A stretch of 27,335 nucleotides of DNA from JARYMI01 sp037444845 (GCA_037444845.1 JBBILQ010000036.1:1-27335); one strand, 5' to 3'. Positions 1 to 7,824 are shown, counted from the first letter of the stretch. Notes: generated by a model not told the origin, from the sequence alone. Program-made: numbers and translations.

Positions 1-2
1 CC

Positions 3-572
3 GCCGAGCTGGAAAAGGAGCTCAAGGTTCTGCGGGAGGAAGGCAAAGCTCTAAGCCAGGAACGCGCCGAGCTCAAAAAAATCTATGAAGAAGCCCTGCT
101 CAACCGGAGCGAGGGAAGGTTTGCTCCTGATGCGAACGGGACGATCCGTTTCACTTATGGCACGGTCGAAGGCTATTCGCCAAGGGATGCTGTTTTCTAT
201 TCTCCTTTAACGACACTCAAAGGAGTCATGGAAAAAGAAACGGGAGAATTTCCATTCCGCGTCCCGGCAAAACTTAAAGAGCTTTACCAGACGAGCGATT
301 TCGGCCGGTACGAGGCCGAACGGCTGAAGGACGTCGTCTGCTGTTTTCTCAACACGACCAACGTCACTGGCGGGAATTCGGGCTCTCCCACCCTTAACGC
401 CCGCGGCGAGCAGGTCGGGATCATCTTTGATATGACTTATGAGAGCGTTATCGGCGACTATTACGTCCTGCCAGAGCTCCAGCGTTCGACGAGCGTTGAT
501 ATCAGGTACGTCCTGTTCATCACCGAAAAGTTCTCAGGGGCTGGTCACATCATCAAGGAGCTGGGGCTATGA
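3..572 (+). CDS. S46-family dipeptidyl-peptidase (DPP7/DPP11 type), C-terminal part
   Basis: The frame is open from the window edge, so only the last 189 residues are visible. They match the C-terminal half of the catalytic domain of peptidase family S46, periplasmic serine exopeptidases that release dipeptides from oligopeptide N-termini. Visible landmarks are a TYGTVEGYSP stretch, YSPLTTLKGV, the nucleophile motif GGNSGSP (Ser codon at 378-380) and the conserved ending SVDIRYVLF..KFSGAGHII. The residue 18 positions after the catalytic Ser, which is Gly in DPP7 (hydrophobic P1) and Arg in DPP11 (acidic P1), is Met here (codon 432-434). The charged helical stretch at the start fits the alpha-helical domain insert of the family. 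The catalytic His and Asp and the signal peptide lie outside the window. The stop is 52 nt before pstS. Family assignment is confident; substrate specificity is not. Confidence 0.88.
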   Translation, partial: AELEKELKVLREEGKALSQERAELKKIYEEALLNRSEGRFAPDANGTIRFTYGTVEGYSPRDAVFYSPLTTLKGVMEKETGEFPFRVPAKLKELYQTSDFGRYEAERLKDVVCCFLNTTNVTGGNSGSPTLNARGEQVGIIFDMTYESVIGDYYVLPELQRSTSVDIRYVLFITEKFSGAGHIIKELGL

Positions 573-624
573 CTGCTCTGAGAATTCATGCCGTCAACTG
601 CCGAGAGAGGGCGAGCGAAGGATA

Positions 625-1446
625 GTGACGATAAGACGCATCCGCTCCATCCATACAGTCGCGTTTTTCTTCTTGGCCGGGCTGGCCTTAAATGTCGGAT
701 GCTCTCGCACGGCGGCTGATAAAGGACTGACTGTCGCCGGGTCAACCAGTATCCAGCCTTTTGCCGACCGCTGGGCCGAAGTCTATATGCACGAACATCC
801 CGGGTATGCGGTCAACGTTCAGGGCGGCGGGTCGAGCGCGGGAATCCAGGCAGCCAAGTCCGGAGCTGCTGATATCGGCATGTCTTCGCGCGAGTTAAAA
901 GATGATGAGGAAGACCTGTTAGAGATCGTCGTCGCTCGGGACGGCCTGGCCATCATCGTCCACCCAGAAAACCCGGTTGATGATTTGAGTCTTGTCCAGG
1001 TTCAGAATATTTTTGCTGGAAATATCCGAAGCTGGAAATACACGGACGGCCCTGACAAAGAAATCCATGTGGTCACGCGAGAAGAAGGCTCGGGAACGCG
1101 AGGCGCATTTCAGGAAATGGTCATGGGCAAGTCACGGATTTTCCCGCGCGCCATCGTCCAGGATTCCAACGGCACGGTCAGGGAGATCGTGGCCAACGAC
1201 ATGGCGAGCATCGGCTACATTTCGCTCGGCCTGGTCAACGAAAGGGTTAAAGCCGTCCGCCTTGACGGGGTGGAACCCTCACATGAACATATCGAGGAGA
1301 AAATATACGCGCTTGTGCGGCCGTTTCTTTTCGTGACCGACGGTCCGCCCAAGCCGGCGGCGCGGGAGTTCATCAATTTTGTCCTTTCCCGCGAGGGACA
1401 AGAGCTGATCGAACGGGAGGGGCTGATTCCCGTTTTCAGGGATTAA
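625..1446 (+). CDS. pstS: Phosphate ABC transporter substrate-binding lipoprotein PstS
   Basis: Periplasmic phosphate-binding protein that feeds PstCA, 273 residues. I chose the GTG at 625 because it directly precedes a basic N-terminus (RRIR) and a hydrophobic signal segment (about residues 11-25) ending at Cys26. The lipobox is imperfect (LNVGC). The longer frame reaching back to 439 only overlaps the upstream peptidase. Family hallmarks are AGSTSIQPFADRW just after the signal, VQGGGSSAGIQAAKSGAADIGMSSR cut here to its core GGGSSAG and IGMSS, and REEGSGTRGAF, which together line the phosphate site. An AAGGA lies only 2 nt from the GTG, so the translation signal is weak. It is the first gene of a five-gene pst operon; pstC follows after 7 nt. 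Confidence 0.93.
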   Translation: MTIRRIRSIHTVAFFFLAGLALNVGCSRTAADKGLTVAGSTSIQPFADRWAEVYMHEHPGYAVNVQGGGSSAGIQAAKSGAADIGMSSRELKDDEEDLLEIVVARDGLAIIVHPENPVDDLSLVQVQNIFAGNIRSWKYTDGPDKEIHVVTREEGSGTRGAFQEMVMGKSRIFPRAIVQDSNGTVREIVANDMASIGYISLGLVNERVKAVRLDGVEPSHEHIEEKIYALVRPFLFVTDGPPKPAAREFINFVLSREGQELIEREGLIPVFRD

Positions 1447-1453
1447 AGAAACC

Positions 1454-2311
1454 ATGACGCGCTTAGAGAGAAAAGAGAGCCTGATCCGCATCGCCCTGCT
1501 GGTCGTCGCTTTTTCGGCCATATCGGTCCTTGTGGTCATCACGATTTTTATCCTTGAAGAAGGCGTGCCCATCATGGTCAAGTACGGGTTCAAGAGATTC
1601 CTCTTCAACCTCGACTGGTACCCGTCTGAAAAGAGCTACGGGCTTCTGCCGATGGTCATCGGGTCGATCATGGTTACGTTTGGCGCTCTGGCCATCGGCG
1701 TTCCTTTCGGGCTGGCTTGCGCCGTCTTCCTGACAGAATTTTCTTCGAAAAGGCTGCGTCGGGTCATCAAGCCGATGATCGAGCTCCTGGCCGGGATTCC
1801 ATCGGTGGTCTATGGCTTTATGGGAGTCGTCATCCTTGTGCCGTTTATCCGGGAGACCCTGGGCGGTCCCGGCCTATCCGTGCTGGCCTCTTCCATCATC
1901 CTCGGGATCATGATCCTCCCGACTATTATCAGCATTTCCGTCGACTCTCTGGAGGCCGTCCCGCCTGCCTACAGGGAAGGATCGATCGCCCTTGGAGCGA
2001 CTCGCTGGCAGACGACCAGGATGGTCATGTTCCCGGCGGCCAGGTCCGGGATTATCGCCAGCATCATCCTTGGAATGGGGAGGGCCATCGGAGAAACCAT
2101 GGCCGTCATCATGATCGCTGGCAACGCCATTGCCATTCCCCGGTCGCTTCTCGACCCCGTCAGGACGCTCACGTCCAACATCGCCCTGGAAATGGCCTAC
2201 GCCGGCGGCGAGCACCGCCAGGCGCTCTTTGCCACGGGCGTCATCCTTTTTGTGATCATCATGATTCTCAACACGATCGCCAACGTTACCTCAAAAAGGA
2301 GAAAAACCTGA
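1454..2311 (+). CDS. pstC: Phosphate ABC transporter permease PstC
   Basis: Inner-membrane permease subunit of the phosphate importer, 285 residues, the usual length for PstC. It shows about six transmembrane segments, the first at about residues 12-35. The cytoplasmic coupling-helix (EAA-type) region reads ALGATRWQTTRMV followed by MGRAIGETMAV, typical of PstC/PstA permeases. The segment ELLAGIPSVVYGFMG is also characteristic of the family. The gene begins 7 nt after the pstS stop and its TGA stop overlaps the proposed start of pstA, so translation of the two permeases is probably coupled. It pairs with PstA to form the heterodimeric channel. Nothing is visibly broken. Confidence 0.95.
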   Translation: MTRLERKESLIRIALLVVAFSAISVLVVITIFILEEGVPIMVKYGFKRFLFNLDWYPSEKSYGLLPMVIGSIMVTFGALAIGVPFGLACAVFLTEFSSKRLRRVIKPMIELLAGIPSVVYGFMGVVILVPFIRETLGGPGLSVLASSIILGIMILPTIISISVDSLEAVPPAYREGSIALGATRWQTTRMVMFPAARSGIIASIILGMGRAIGETMAVIMIAGNAIAIPRSLLDPVRTLTSNIALEMAYAGGEHRQALFATGVILFVIIMILNTIANVTSKRRKT

Positions 2312-3150
2312 GAGTTTATCTCCACCCGCGGACAGAGCAAAAGGCGGCCACAGCCGTTCTCTGGGTCTTTACTTTGGTGACCATTGCTGTCCTTTTTTTC
2401 ATCATCTTTTTCGTCCTGAAGAAAGGGCTGCCTGTCCTCAGCTTCAAGTTTCTGACGACAAACCCCGAGGAGATGGGAAGAACGGGCGGCATTTTCTCGA
2501 CCATCATCGGCACCATCGCCCTGACCGTCGCAGCCGTCCTCATCGCCGCTCCGTTAGGGATCGGGTCGGCGATCTATCTCACCGAGTACACCCGGGAGAA
2601 CTGGGCAACCCGGGTTATCCGCTTTGGCGCTGAATGCCTGGCCGGCATCCCCTCCATTATTTTCGGGCTTTTCGGGTTCATCCTTTTTGTGACCAAGCTG
2701 AAATTCGGCTGGTCAATCCTGAGTGGCAGCTTGACCCTGGCCTTCATGATTCTGCCCACACTCATCCGGACGAGCGAGGAGGCGATCAGGGCAGTCCCCT
2801 ACGTCTACCGGGAAGTCAGCTATTCACTGGGAAGCACAAAATGGCAGACCGTGACCAAGGTCATCCTGCCGTCAGCCCTGCCGGGAATCGTCACGGGTAT
2901 CATCCTGAGCGTGGGACGGAGCATCGGCGAGACCGCCTCCGTCATCTTCACGGCCGGAAGCGCCTTGCGCCTGCCAACCTCGATTTTTTCCTCATCCCGG
3001 ACAATGTCCGTTCATTTCTACATCCTGGCCAGAGAGGGTATCTCGATGTCCAAAGCTTATGGCACGGCGGCTATCCTCATCCTGGCCATTCTGGCCGTCA
3101 ACCTGGTTACGTATGCGATAATGAATCGGTTCATGAGAAAGTACTGCTAG
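2308..3150 (+). CDS. pstA: Phosphate ABC transporter permease PstA (probable CTG start)
   Basis: Second permease subunit, 280 residues from the proposed start. The frame is open far upstream (to 1717), but that part is out of frame with pstC and not PstA-like. The family-like sequence begins at the pstC end: a short basic N-terminus, TM1 at about residues 14-36, then ECLAGIPSIIFGLFG, LGSTKWQTVTKVILP and VGRSIGETASVIF, the coupling region. No ATG, GTG or TTG precedes TM1. A CTG at 2308-2310 has an AAGGAG at an ideal 6-nt spacing and overlaps the pstC stop as CTGA, mimicking the usual ATGA coupling. TTG 2374 and GTG 2377 are alternatives, but both fall inside TM1. pstB1 follows after 17 nt, with a GGAGG. 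Confidence 0.88.
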   Translation: MRVYLHPRTEQKAATAVLWVFTLVTIAVLFFIIFFVLKKGLPVLSFKFLTTNPEEMGRTGGIFSTIIGTIALTVAAVLIAAPLGIGSAIYLTEYTRENWATRVIRFGAECLAGIPSIIFGLFGFILFVTKLKFGWSILSGSLTLAFMILPTLIRTSEEAIRAVPYVYREVSYSLGSTKWQTVTKVILPSALPGIVTGIILSVGRSIGETASVIFTAGSALRLPTSIFSSSRTMSVHFYILAREGISMSKAYGTAAILILAILAVNLVTYAIMNRFMRKYC

Positions 3151-3167
3151 GGAGGAAAAGGCGAATC

Positions 3168-3926
3168 ATGCCGTCTGTCGCTATCCTGGCCAAAGATTTC
3201 AGCCATTATTTTGGCACCAAGCAGACTCTGAAAAAAATCAACCTGGAAGTCCTGGAGAACAAAATCTTGGGCATCATCGGCCCGGCCGGAAGCGGCAAAT
3301 CAACGTTCCTCCGGGCCCTCAACCGGCTCAACGACCTCGTTCCCGATTCCAGAACTGAGGGGACTCTGCTCGTTGAGGGCGTGGATGTGTATTCGGCTGA
3401 TACGAGCGTAGCCGAGCTTCGCCGCCGGCTGGGCATGGTCTTTGCCATTCCTGTGCCCCTGCCGCGGTCAATTTATGAGAATGTGGCTTTTGGCGCCAGG
3501 ATGGCCGGGCTCAAGGATAAGTCCGCTTTGACTGACCTTGTCATTGACTCGCTGAAAAAGACGGCTCTCTGGGGGGAGGTCAGCGACAGGCTGCGCTCGA
3601 GCGCTCTCAAGCTCTCCGGCGGCCAGCAGCAGAGGCTGTGCATTGCCCGCATCTTAGGCTTGAAGCCCCGGTTTATCCTCCTTGATGAACCCACTTCGGG
3701 CCTTGACCCCATCTCGACGATGAAGATCGAAGAAACGCTGCGCCAGCTCAAAAAAGACTACACGATCATTCTCGTGACCAACAACACGAAACAGGCAGCG
3801 AGAGTGGCCGACCGGACGGCTTTTTTCCTGAACGGCGATCTTATCGAAGTGGATGAGACAGCGAGAGTTTTTTCTTCTCCCTCGGACAAGCGGACGAACG
3901 ATTACATCAGCGGAAGATTTGGCTAA
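3168..3926 (+). CDS. pstB: Phosphate ABC transporter ATPase PstB1, with degenerate Q- and H-loops
   Basis: Cytoplasmic ATPase subunit, 252 residues from the ATG preceded by GGAGGAAAAG. Walker A is GPAGSGKST (38-46), the signature is LSGGQQQRLCIAR (149-161), Walker B is ILLDEP (170-175) and the D-loop is SGLD. PstB-specific features are retained (NRLNDLVP; C-terminal YISGRFG). Two normally invariant residues are replaced. The Q-loop reads VFAIPVPLP, with Ala93 instead of Gln (family: VFQKPNPFP). The switch reads VTNNTKQAARV, with Asn205 instead of His (family: VTHNMQQAARV). Both changes would weaken hydrolysis at the site built on this subunit's Walker motifs. The second paralogue follows 10 nt later and has intact Q- and H-loops, so the two probably form a heterodimer. 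Assignment to PstB is firm; catalytic asymmetry is inference. Confidence 0.92.
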   Translation: MPSVAILAKDFSHYFGTKQTLKKINLEVLENKILGIIGPAGSGKSTFLRALNRLNDLVPDSRTEGTLLVEGVDVYSADTSVAELRRRLGMVFAIPVPLPRSIYENVAFGARMAGLKDKSALTDLVIDSLKKTALWGEVSDRLRSSALKLSGGQQQRLCIARILGLKPRFILLDEPTSGLDPISTMKIEETLRQLKKDYTIILVTNNTKQAARVADRTAFFLNGDLIEVDETARVFSSPSDKRTNDYISGRFG

Positions 3927-3936
3927 GGCGAAGAAC

Positions 3937-4689
3937 ATGGGCACTATTGAAGTCAACAACTTGTCATTTTTTTACGGCAGGTTCCAGGCTCTCAAAGATG
4001 TCACCTTGAGCATCGAAAAACAAAAAATCACGGCCCTCATCGGTCCCTCCGGCTGCGGCAAGACGACTTTTTTGCGCACGCTCAACCGGATGAACGACCT
4101 CGTCGAGGGAGCGCGATGCCAGGGACAGGTCCTCATCGACGGCCTTGATATTTATCAGAAAGGAGTCGACCTGCTGGAGTTGCGCCGGAAGGTGGGCCTG
4201 GTCTTCCAGCGGCCCAACCCTTTTCCGTTGAGCATTTTCGATAATGTTACCTATGGGCTTCGAGTTCATGGCATCATGGACAGGGATGTCATTCAGGAGA
4301 GACTCCGCTGGAGTCTTGAATCCGTTCGCCTTTGGAACGAGCTGAAGGACTCCCTCAACAGGAACGCCCTTTCCCTTTCGGGTGAGCAGCAGCAGAGGTT
4401 ATGCATCGCCCGCCTGATTGCCGTGGAGCCGGAGGTCCTTCTCATGGATGAACCTTGCTCTGCCCTCGACCTTTTTGCCACAGAAAAAATCGAGGACTTG
4501 ATGCGCGGGCTGAAAAAACAGTACACGATTGTCATCGTCACGCACAACATGCAGCAGGCGGCGCGAGTCTCTGATTTCACGGGCTATTTTCTGTTAGGGG
4601 AACTCGTGGAGTTCGGGGAAACGACGCAGATTTTCACTGCCCCGAGTGACCGGCGGACAGAGGACTACATCACTGGCCGGTTCGGATGA
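3937..4689 (+). CDS. pstB: Phosphate ABC transporter ATPase PstB2, with altered signature motif
   Basis: Second PstB paralogue, 250 residues. ATG 3937 was chosen because the frame further upstream overlaps pstB1 and the family-like start MGTIEVNNLSFFYG begins here. Walker A GPSGCGKTT (36-44), Q-loop VFQRPNPFP (Gln91), Walker B LLMDEP (168-173) and switch VTHNMQQAARV (His203) are all canonical. The signature is LSGEQQQRLCIAR, with Glu150 in place of the second Gly. In a head-to-tail ABC dimer this altered signature would face PstB1's Walker A, while PstB1's intact LSGGQ would face this subunit's Walker A. It is the last gene of the pst operon. No phoU follows. Confidence 0.92.
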   Translation: MGTIEVNNLSFFYGRFQALKDVTLSIEKQKITALIGPSGCGKTTFLRTLNRMNDLVEGARCQGQVLIDGLDIYQKGVDLLELRRKVGLVFQRPNPFPLSIFDNVTYGLRVHGIMDRDVIQERLRWSLESVRLWNELKDSLNRNALSLSGEQQQRLCIARLIAVEPEVLLMDEPCSALDLFATEKIEDLMRGLKKQYTIVIVTHNMQQAARVSDFTGYFLLGELVEFGETTQIFTAPSDRRTEDYITGRFG

Positions 4690-4830
4690 CGTCGCATCTC
4701 TGTTTATGTGATGATCCAATTTGGGGATGGGGTTCTCTCACGGCTCTTCGGGAGTAGCTGGAAATGTTCCGCTCGAAGTGTTAAACTTCTTGTGGCTTTT
4801 TTTCGTTCTTATGGATAAGGGAGATATCAT

Positions 4831-5607
4831 ATGAAAATGGTATTTATTCTCTGCAGCCTCCTCAGCTTTGTCTTCTTAGCTGCCTGCGTGATCGCTGTCG
4901 TCGATTCCCCTTATGCTGAGGGCCGCTTCGCGCCGAAGAGCTCTTTCCGCCGGACTTTAGCCTTTGAGCCTGGCGGGACGGTTTCCCTGGAGAATGCCAG
5001 GGGGAACGTCGAAATCGAAGGCTGGGACGAGGAAAGAATCGAGATATCCGCCGTGGAACGAAGGAGCTACGCTCCAGCTCGCCGCTTTTATGTCTCAACC
5101 TGGAAACAATCCGGCCTGAATATCCAGGTCAAAGAATCTCTGGGTATCATCAGTATCAAGACCGATCCCACGATCCAGAAAGACGAAGCCCGGTTCGTCA
5201 ACTATGTCCTCTTTGTCCCCCAATCCGTCCGCCTCCAGGGCATCAGGAACAGGAGCGGAGACATTCGGGTGGCCGATGTTTACGGGAGTGTCGATGTGGA
5301 GCTGGAGGAGGGAACGGTCAGGATTGAGAACTTCTCAGGCTCTGTGGATGTCCGGGTTGGGAGAGGCGATGTCGAGGCGGAAATCCTTGACCTCAGGCCG
5401 GAGGATGAAGTCCGAATCGCGGCAGAGCGAGGCGATATCCGGCTTTATCTCGAACCTCAGGCAGAGATCCGGGTTGAGGCCAGCGCAACCAGGGGAAGCA
5501 TCATCAGCGATTTTGATCTCGGGAAAGAGGAAGAGCCGGCCCAGAAGACGCGGCTCTTGCTCGAGGCGCTCAACGGCGACATCCGGATAAAAAAAGGAAA
5601 AGAATAA
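4831..5607 (+). CDS. DUF4097-type (adhesin-like beta-repeat) lipoprotein
   Basis: 258 residues. The N-terminus is a lipoprotein signal: a hydrophobic stretch ending in the lipobox FLAAC at Cys19. The mature part is made of short beta-strand repeats with recurring G-D/N-V/I-x-V/I patterns (ARGNVEIEGW, RSGDIRVADVYGSVDVEL, EGTVRIENFSGSVDVRV, RGDVEAEI, RGDIRLYL, NGDIRI). This is the pattern of DUF4097 single-strand beta-helix proteins found in envelope and stress-response loci. Function is unknown. The start has a GGGAG 7 nt upstream. It is 141 nt after pstB2, and the DUF3014 gene follows after 23 nt, so the two are probably co-transcribed. Confidence 0.75.
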   Translation: MKMVFILCSLLSFVFLAACVIAVVDSPYAEGRFAPKSSFRRTLAFEPGGTVSLENARGNVEIEGWDEERIEISAVERRSYAPARRFYVSTWKQSGLNIQVKESLGIISIKTDPTIQKDEARFVNYVLFVPQSVRLQGIRNRSGDIRVADVYGSVDVELEEGTVRIENFSGSVDVRVGRGDVEAEILDLRPEDEVRIAAERGDIRLYLEPQAEIRVEASATRGSIISDFDLGKEEEPAQKTRLLLEALNGDIRIKKGKE

Positions 5608-5630
5608 GGCCATCGAGAGGAAGAAACAAA

Positions 5631-6446
5631 ATGGACGAGACGAGAAAAGTCATTCAAACGGCTGCCGGCCTCCTGATTGTATTGATAGCCGCGGCAGCGC
5701 TGTATTATTTCTTAATCTACAAAAGACCCAAAAGGCCGGTCCCGGCTGAGACGCCTCCTCCAGCAGCGGTGGATCTTGAACAAGTGCCGGCAGAGGAAAA
5801 GGCGCAGCCGACGCTTCCGCCGGTCGAACTCGACAAGAGCGATGACCTGGTCCGCCAGCTCGCCAAGGAGCTTTCTTCGCATCCAAAGATCGACCTCTGG
5901 CTGAGAAGCAAGGATATTGTCCGGCGGTTCACGGCTGCTGTCGACAATATCGCCAACGGGCTCAGCCCGGGATCGCATGTGGATTTTTTTGCGCCCGACG
6001 GTGAGTTCAAGGTCATCAAGAAGGGAGACCTGTGTTACGCTGACCCTGACGGATACGGCCGCTACGACCCTGTCGTGGATGTTTTCGTGTCCCTGGACAG
6101 CAAGAAGAGCGTCAGCCTTCTCAGAGCTTTGAAACCTCTTTTTCAGGAAGCATACAGGGATCTGGGGTATCCCGACAGGGATTTCCAAGAAACTCTTATC
6201 AGGGCCATAGATGAACTTTTAAGAACGCCTGTTGTCGAGGGAGATATTCTCCTGGAAAAGGCGGTCGTTAACTACATCATGGTCGACCCGGTCTTGGAAG
6301 GCCTCAGCGACGCACAGAAGCATCTTCTCCGAACAGGTCCAGAGAATGTCGGGGCGGTCCAGGCAAAGCTCAGGGAGATAGCCGCTGCCCTCGGCGTCCC
6401 CGAATCCCGGCTGGACCGGCCGCGCCTCTACCGGCCCCAGAGGTAA
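5631..6446 (+). CDS. DUF3014-domain membrane-anchored protein
   Basis: 271 residues. One transmembrane segment (about residues 9-28) is followed by basic residues (YKRPKRP), a Pro/Glu-rich linker to about residue 62, and a globular domain. The globular part matches DUF3014: DKSDDLVRQLAKELSSHP, then WLRSKDIVRRFTAAVDNIANG, then YDPVVDVFVSLD and late ILLEKAVVNYIMVDP. The N-in membrane anchor places the domain in the periplasm. The function of DUF3014 is unknown. It is preceded by GAGAGGAAG and follows the DUF4097 gene closely. It ends 25 nt from the convergent surE, and no clear terminator lies between them. Confidence 0.78.
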   Translation: MDETRKVIQTAAGLLIVLIAAAALYYFLIYKRPKRPVPAETPPPAAVDLEQVPAEEKAQPTLPPVELDKSDDLVRQLAKELSSHPKIDLWLRSKDIVRRFTAAVDNIANGLSPGSHVDFFAPDGEFKVIKKGDLCYADPDGYGRYDPVVDVFVSLDSKKSVSLLRALKPLFQEAYRDLGYPDRDFQETLIRAIDELLRTPVVEGDILLEKAVVNYIMVDPVLEGLSDAQKHLLRTGPENVGAVQAKLREIAAALGVPESRLDRPRLYRPQR

Positions 6447-6471
6447 TGAGCTTTAGCCGCACAGCCGGGCG

Positions 6472-7263
6472 CTAATCCTCCTTCAACGTGATCGGCGGAA
6501 TCAGGCCTTGAAAGATTTTTTTTAGAGAAGGAAGAGCAAGAGCCCTGTAGTCTGTCAGGTCCGTGTGGAGAGGAGTGACGGAGATGAAACCTTGGGCCAC
6601 GGCACTCGTATCGCTCGTCTCATCTCCCACGGCCGTCGGGTTTCCAGCTCCGATCCAGTAGTAGAGGTTTTCACGGGGGTCTTTTTTCTCGATGATTTCC
6701 GGGTTGTACCTTTTTTCGCCGAGCTTGGCGATCTTGATTCCATTGACAGGAGGAGGAGGGATGTTGATGTTCAGGGCGAGCCCCTGAGGGAGGGAAGCTT
6801 TGAGCAGTCGACCTGCCAAGCTGGCCATGAACCTGGCCGAGAAGTCGAAATGGAACTTTCCCGAAGCATCGGCCAGGACTGAGACGGCCACAGAGGGGAC
6901 GCGCAGAAAGGTCCCCTGGATGGCGGCGGCCACCGTGCCAGAATAGGAGATATCCTGTTGTCCAAGGTTGGGGCCTCGGTTGAGCCCGGAGATGATCAGG
7001 CTGGCCGCGCGGGGTAGCAACTTTCGAAGCGCCAGGTAGACACAATCAGCAGGTGTTCCGTCCACGGCGAAAACGTTCCTTTTTATTCTCTCCACTCTGA
7101 GGGGCCGGCGGAGCGTCAGAGAAAGAGAGGTGGCGCTCTTTTCCCTGTCTGGCGCGACGATGCTGATATTCCCCAGCTTCCAGAGGTGGCGGCGAAGCGC
7201 CTGGATTCCCTCGGAAAAGAATCCGTCGTCATTGGTGAGGAGGATAAGAGGTCTTGAGCTCAT
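6472..7263 (-). CDS. surE: 5'-nucleotidase SurE
   Basis: Metal-dependent survival-protein phosphatase acting on nucleoside monophosphates, 263 residues and full length. The family motifs appear in order: LLTNDDG at about 8-14 (Asp12/Asp13 metal ligands), APDREKSATSLSLTL, DGTPADCV, SGLNRGPNLGQQDISYSGTVAAA and, near the C-terminus, ISVTPLHTDLTDY. The usual Gly in the APDRxxSG motif is Ala. The ATG starts 2 nt after the stop of the upstream cupin gene with no good Shine-Dalgarno of its own, which suggests translational coupling. It is convergent with the DUF3014 gene. Confidence 0.95.
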   Translation of the reverse strand: MSSRPLILLTNDDGFFSEGIQALRRHLWKLGNISIVAPDREKSATSLSLTLRRPLRVERIKRNVFAVDGTPADCVYLALRKLLPRAASLIISGLNRGPNLGQQDISYSGTVAAAIQGTFLRVPSVAVSVLADASGKFHFDFSARFMASLAGRLLKASLPQGLALNINIPPPPVNGIKIAKLGEKRYNPEIIEKKDPRENLYYWIGAGNPTAVGDETSDTSAVAQGFISVTPLHTDLTDYRALALPSLKKIFQGLIPPITLKED

Positions 7264-7265
7264 TC

Positions 7266-7613
7266 TCAGGAACGGACCATGACGAGTATCATCTTGAATT
7301 TTTTGACGGCCCTTAGGGCATGGGGCTGATGGGCCGGCATGAGGATCATCTCGCCCTCGGCCAAGCGATGGCGGCCGCCCGAGATCGTTATCTCCGCTTC
7401 GCCGTCAATGATGACCACCAACGCGTCAAACGGGGCGGTGTGTTCGCTGAGCTGCTGGCCTTCGTCAAAGGCAAAGACGGTTGCGGTGCCGGTCGGCCGG
7501 CTGATGATCTCCCTGCTGACGATGGCCCCGGCCTGATAATCAACCAACGATTGAACACGATAGGCTCGTCCCAGAAGCTGGCCTGATGCCTTTTGTGTCT
7601 TGATCGGGCTCAT
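7266..7613 (-). CDS. Small cupin-domain protein
   Basis: 115 residues from the ATG at 7613, chosen because it has AAGGAG about 10 nt upstream; the longer open frame runs through the tRNA gene and cannot be coding there. The protein is a single cupin_2 barrel: a strand with VSREIISRPTGTATVFAFDEGQQLSEHTAPFDALVVIIDGE, shown here by its core motif GQQLSEHTAPFDALVV, then a second motif GEMILMPAHQPHALRAV. Metal-type His residues are present in both motifs. Such cupins bind small ligands or metals; the substrate cannot be told from sequence. It is co-directional with surE (2 nt gap) and probably in one operon with it. Confidence 0.85.
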   Translation of the reverse strand: MSPIKTQKASGQLLGRAYRVQSLVDYQAGAIVSREIISRPTGTATVFAFDEGQQLSEHTAPFDALVVIIDGEAEITISGGRHRLAEGEMILMPAHQPHALRAVKKFKMILVMVRS

Positions 7614-7713
7614 TTTTTTCACTCTCCTTAATTTTTCTGCACTTGGAAAATTTGCCCAGCAGGCGAAAATAATCCTCAACTGGCGGCCAACGCTGTATGA
7701 ACAAGGAGAAAAA

Positions 7714-7787
7714 TCGGGACGGGCGGATTTGAACCGCCGACCCCACGCACCCCAAGCGTGTGCGCTACCAAGCTGCGCCACGTCCCG
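7714..7787 (-). tRNA. tRNA-Pro (anticodon GGG)
   Basis: On the minus strand a 74-nt cloverleaf folds perfectly. The acceptor stem is CGGGACG/CGTCCCG, the D arm is GCGC-AGCTTGGTA-GCGC, the anticodon stem is CACGC/GCGTG with loop TTGGGGT (GGG at positions 34-36), the T arm is GGCGG-TTCAAAT-CCGCC, and the discriminator is A. The CCA end is not encoded. The D-loop and overall sequence resemble bacterial proline tRNAs. It would read CCC and CCU codons. Confidence 0.95.
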
Positions 7788-7799
7788 AAATGGGAAAAT

Positions 7800-7805
7800 A
7801 TTATA
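7800..7805 (-). promoter_or_regulatory. Extended -10 element of the tRNA-Pro promoter
   Basis: On the minus strand TATAAT is preceded by TGC (7806-7808), an extended -10, ending 12 nt before the tRNA 5' end. No good -35 hexamer is seen at 16-18 bp. Placement is right for tRNA transcription. Confidence 0.55.
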
Positions 7806-7824
7806 GCAGAAAAAGAACCCCTTT

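Noticed and set aside
439..624. Upstream extension of the pstS frame
   Set aside because: It overlaps the S46 peptidase in another frame, and a signal peptide begins after GTG 625.
1717..2307. Upstream extension of the pstA frame
   Set aside because: It lies inside pstC in a different frame, and its residues (Arg/His/Pro rich) show no permease character.
4775..4805. Possible terminator after pstB2 (GAAGT-GTTAA-ACTTC and a later T-run)
   Set aside because: The stem is only 5 bp and AT-rich, and the T-run begins about 7 nt after it, so it does not meet the form of an intrinsic terminator.
7614..7781. Longer N-terminus for the cupin protein
   Set aside because: The extension is encoded within the tRNA-Pro gene; the ATG at 7613 has its own AAGGAG.
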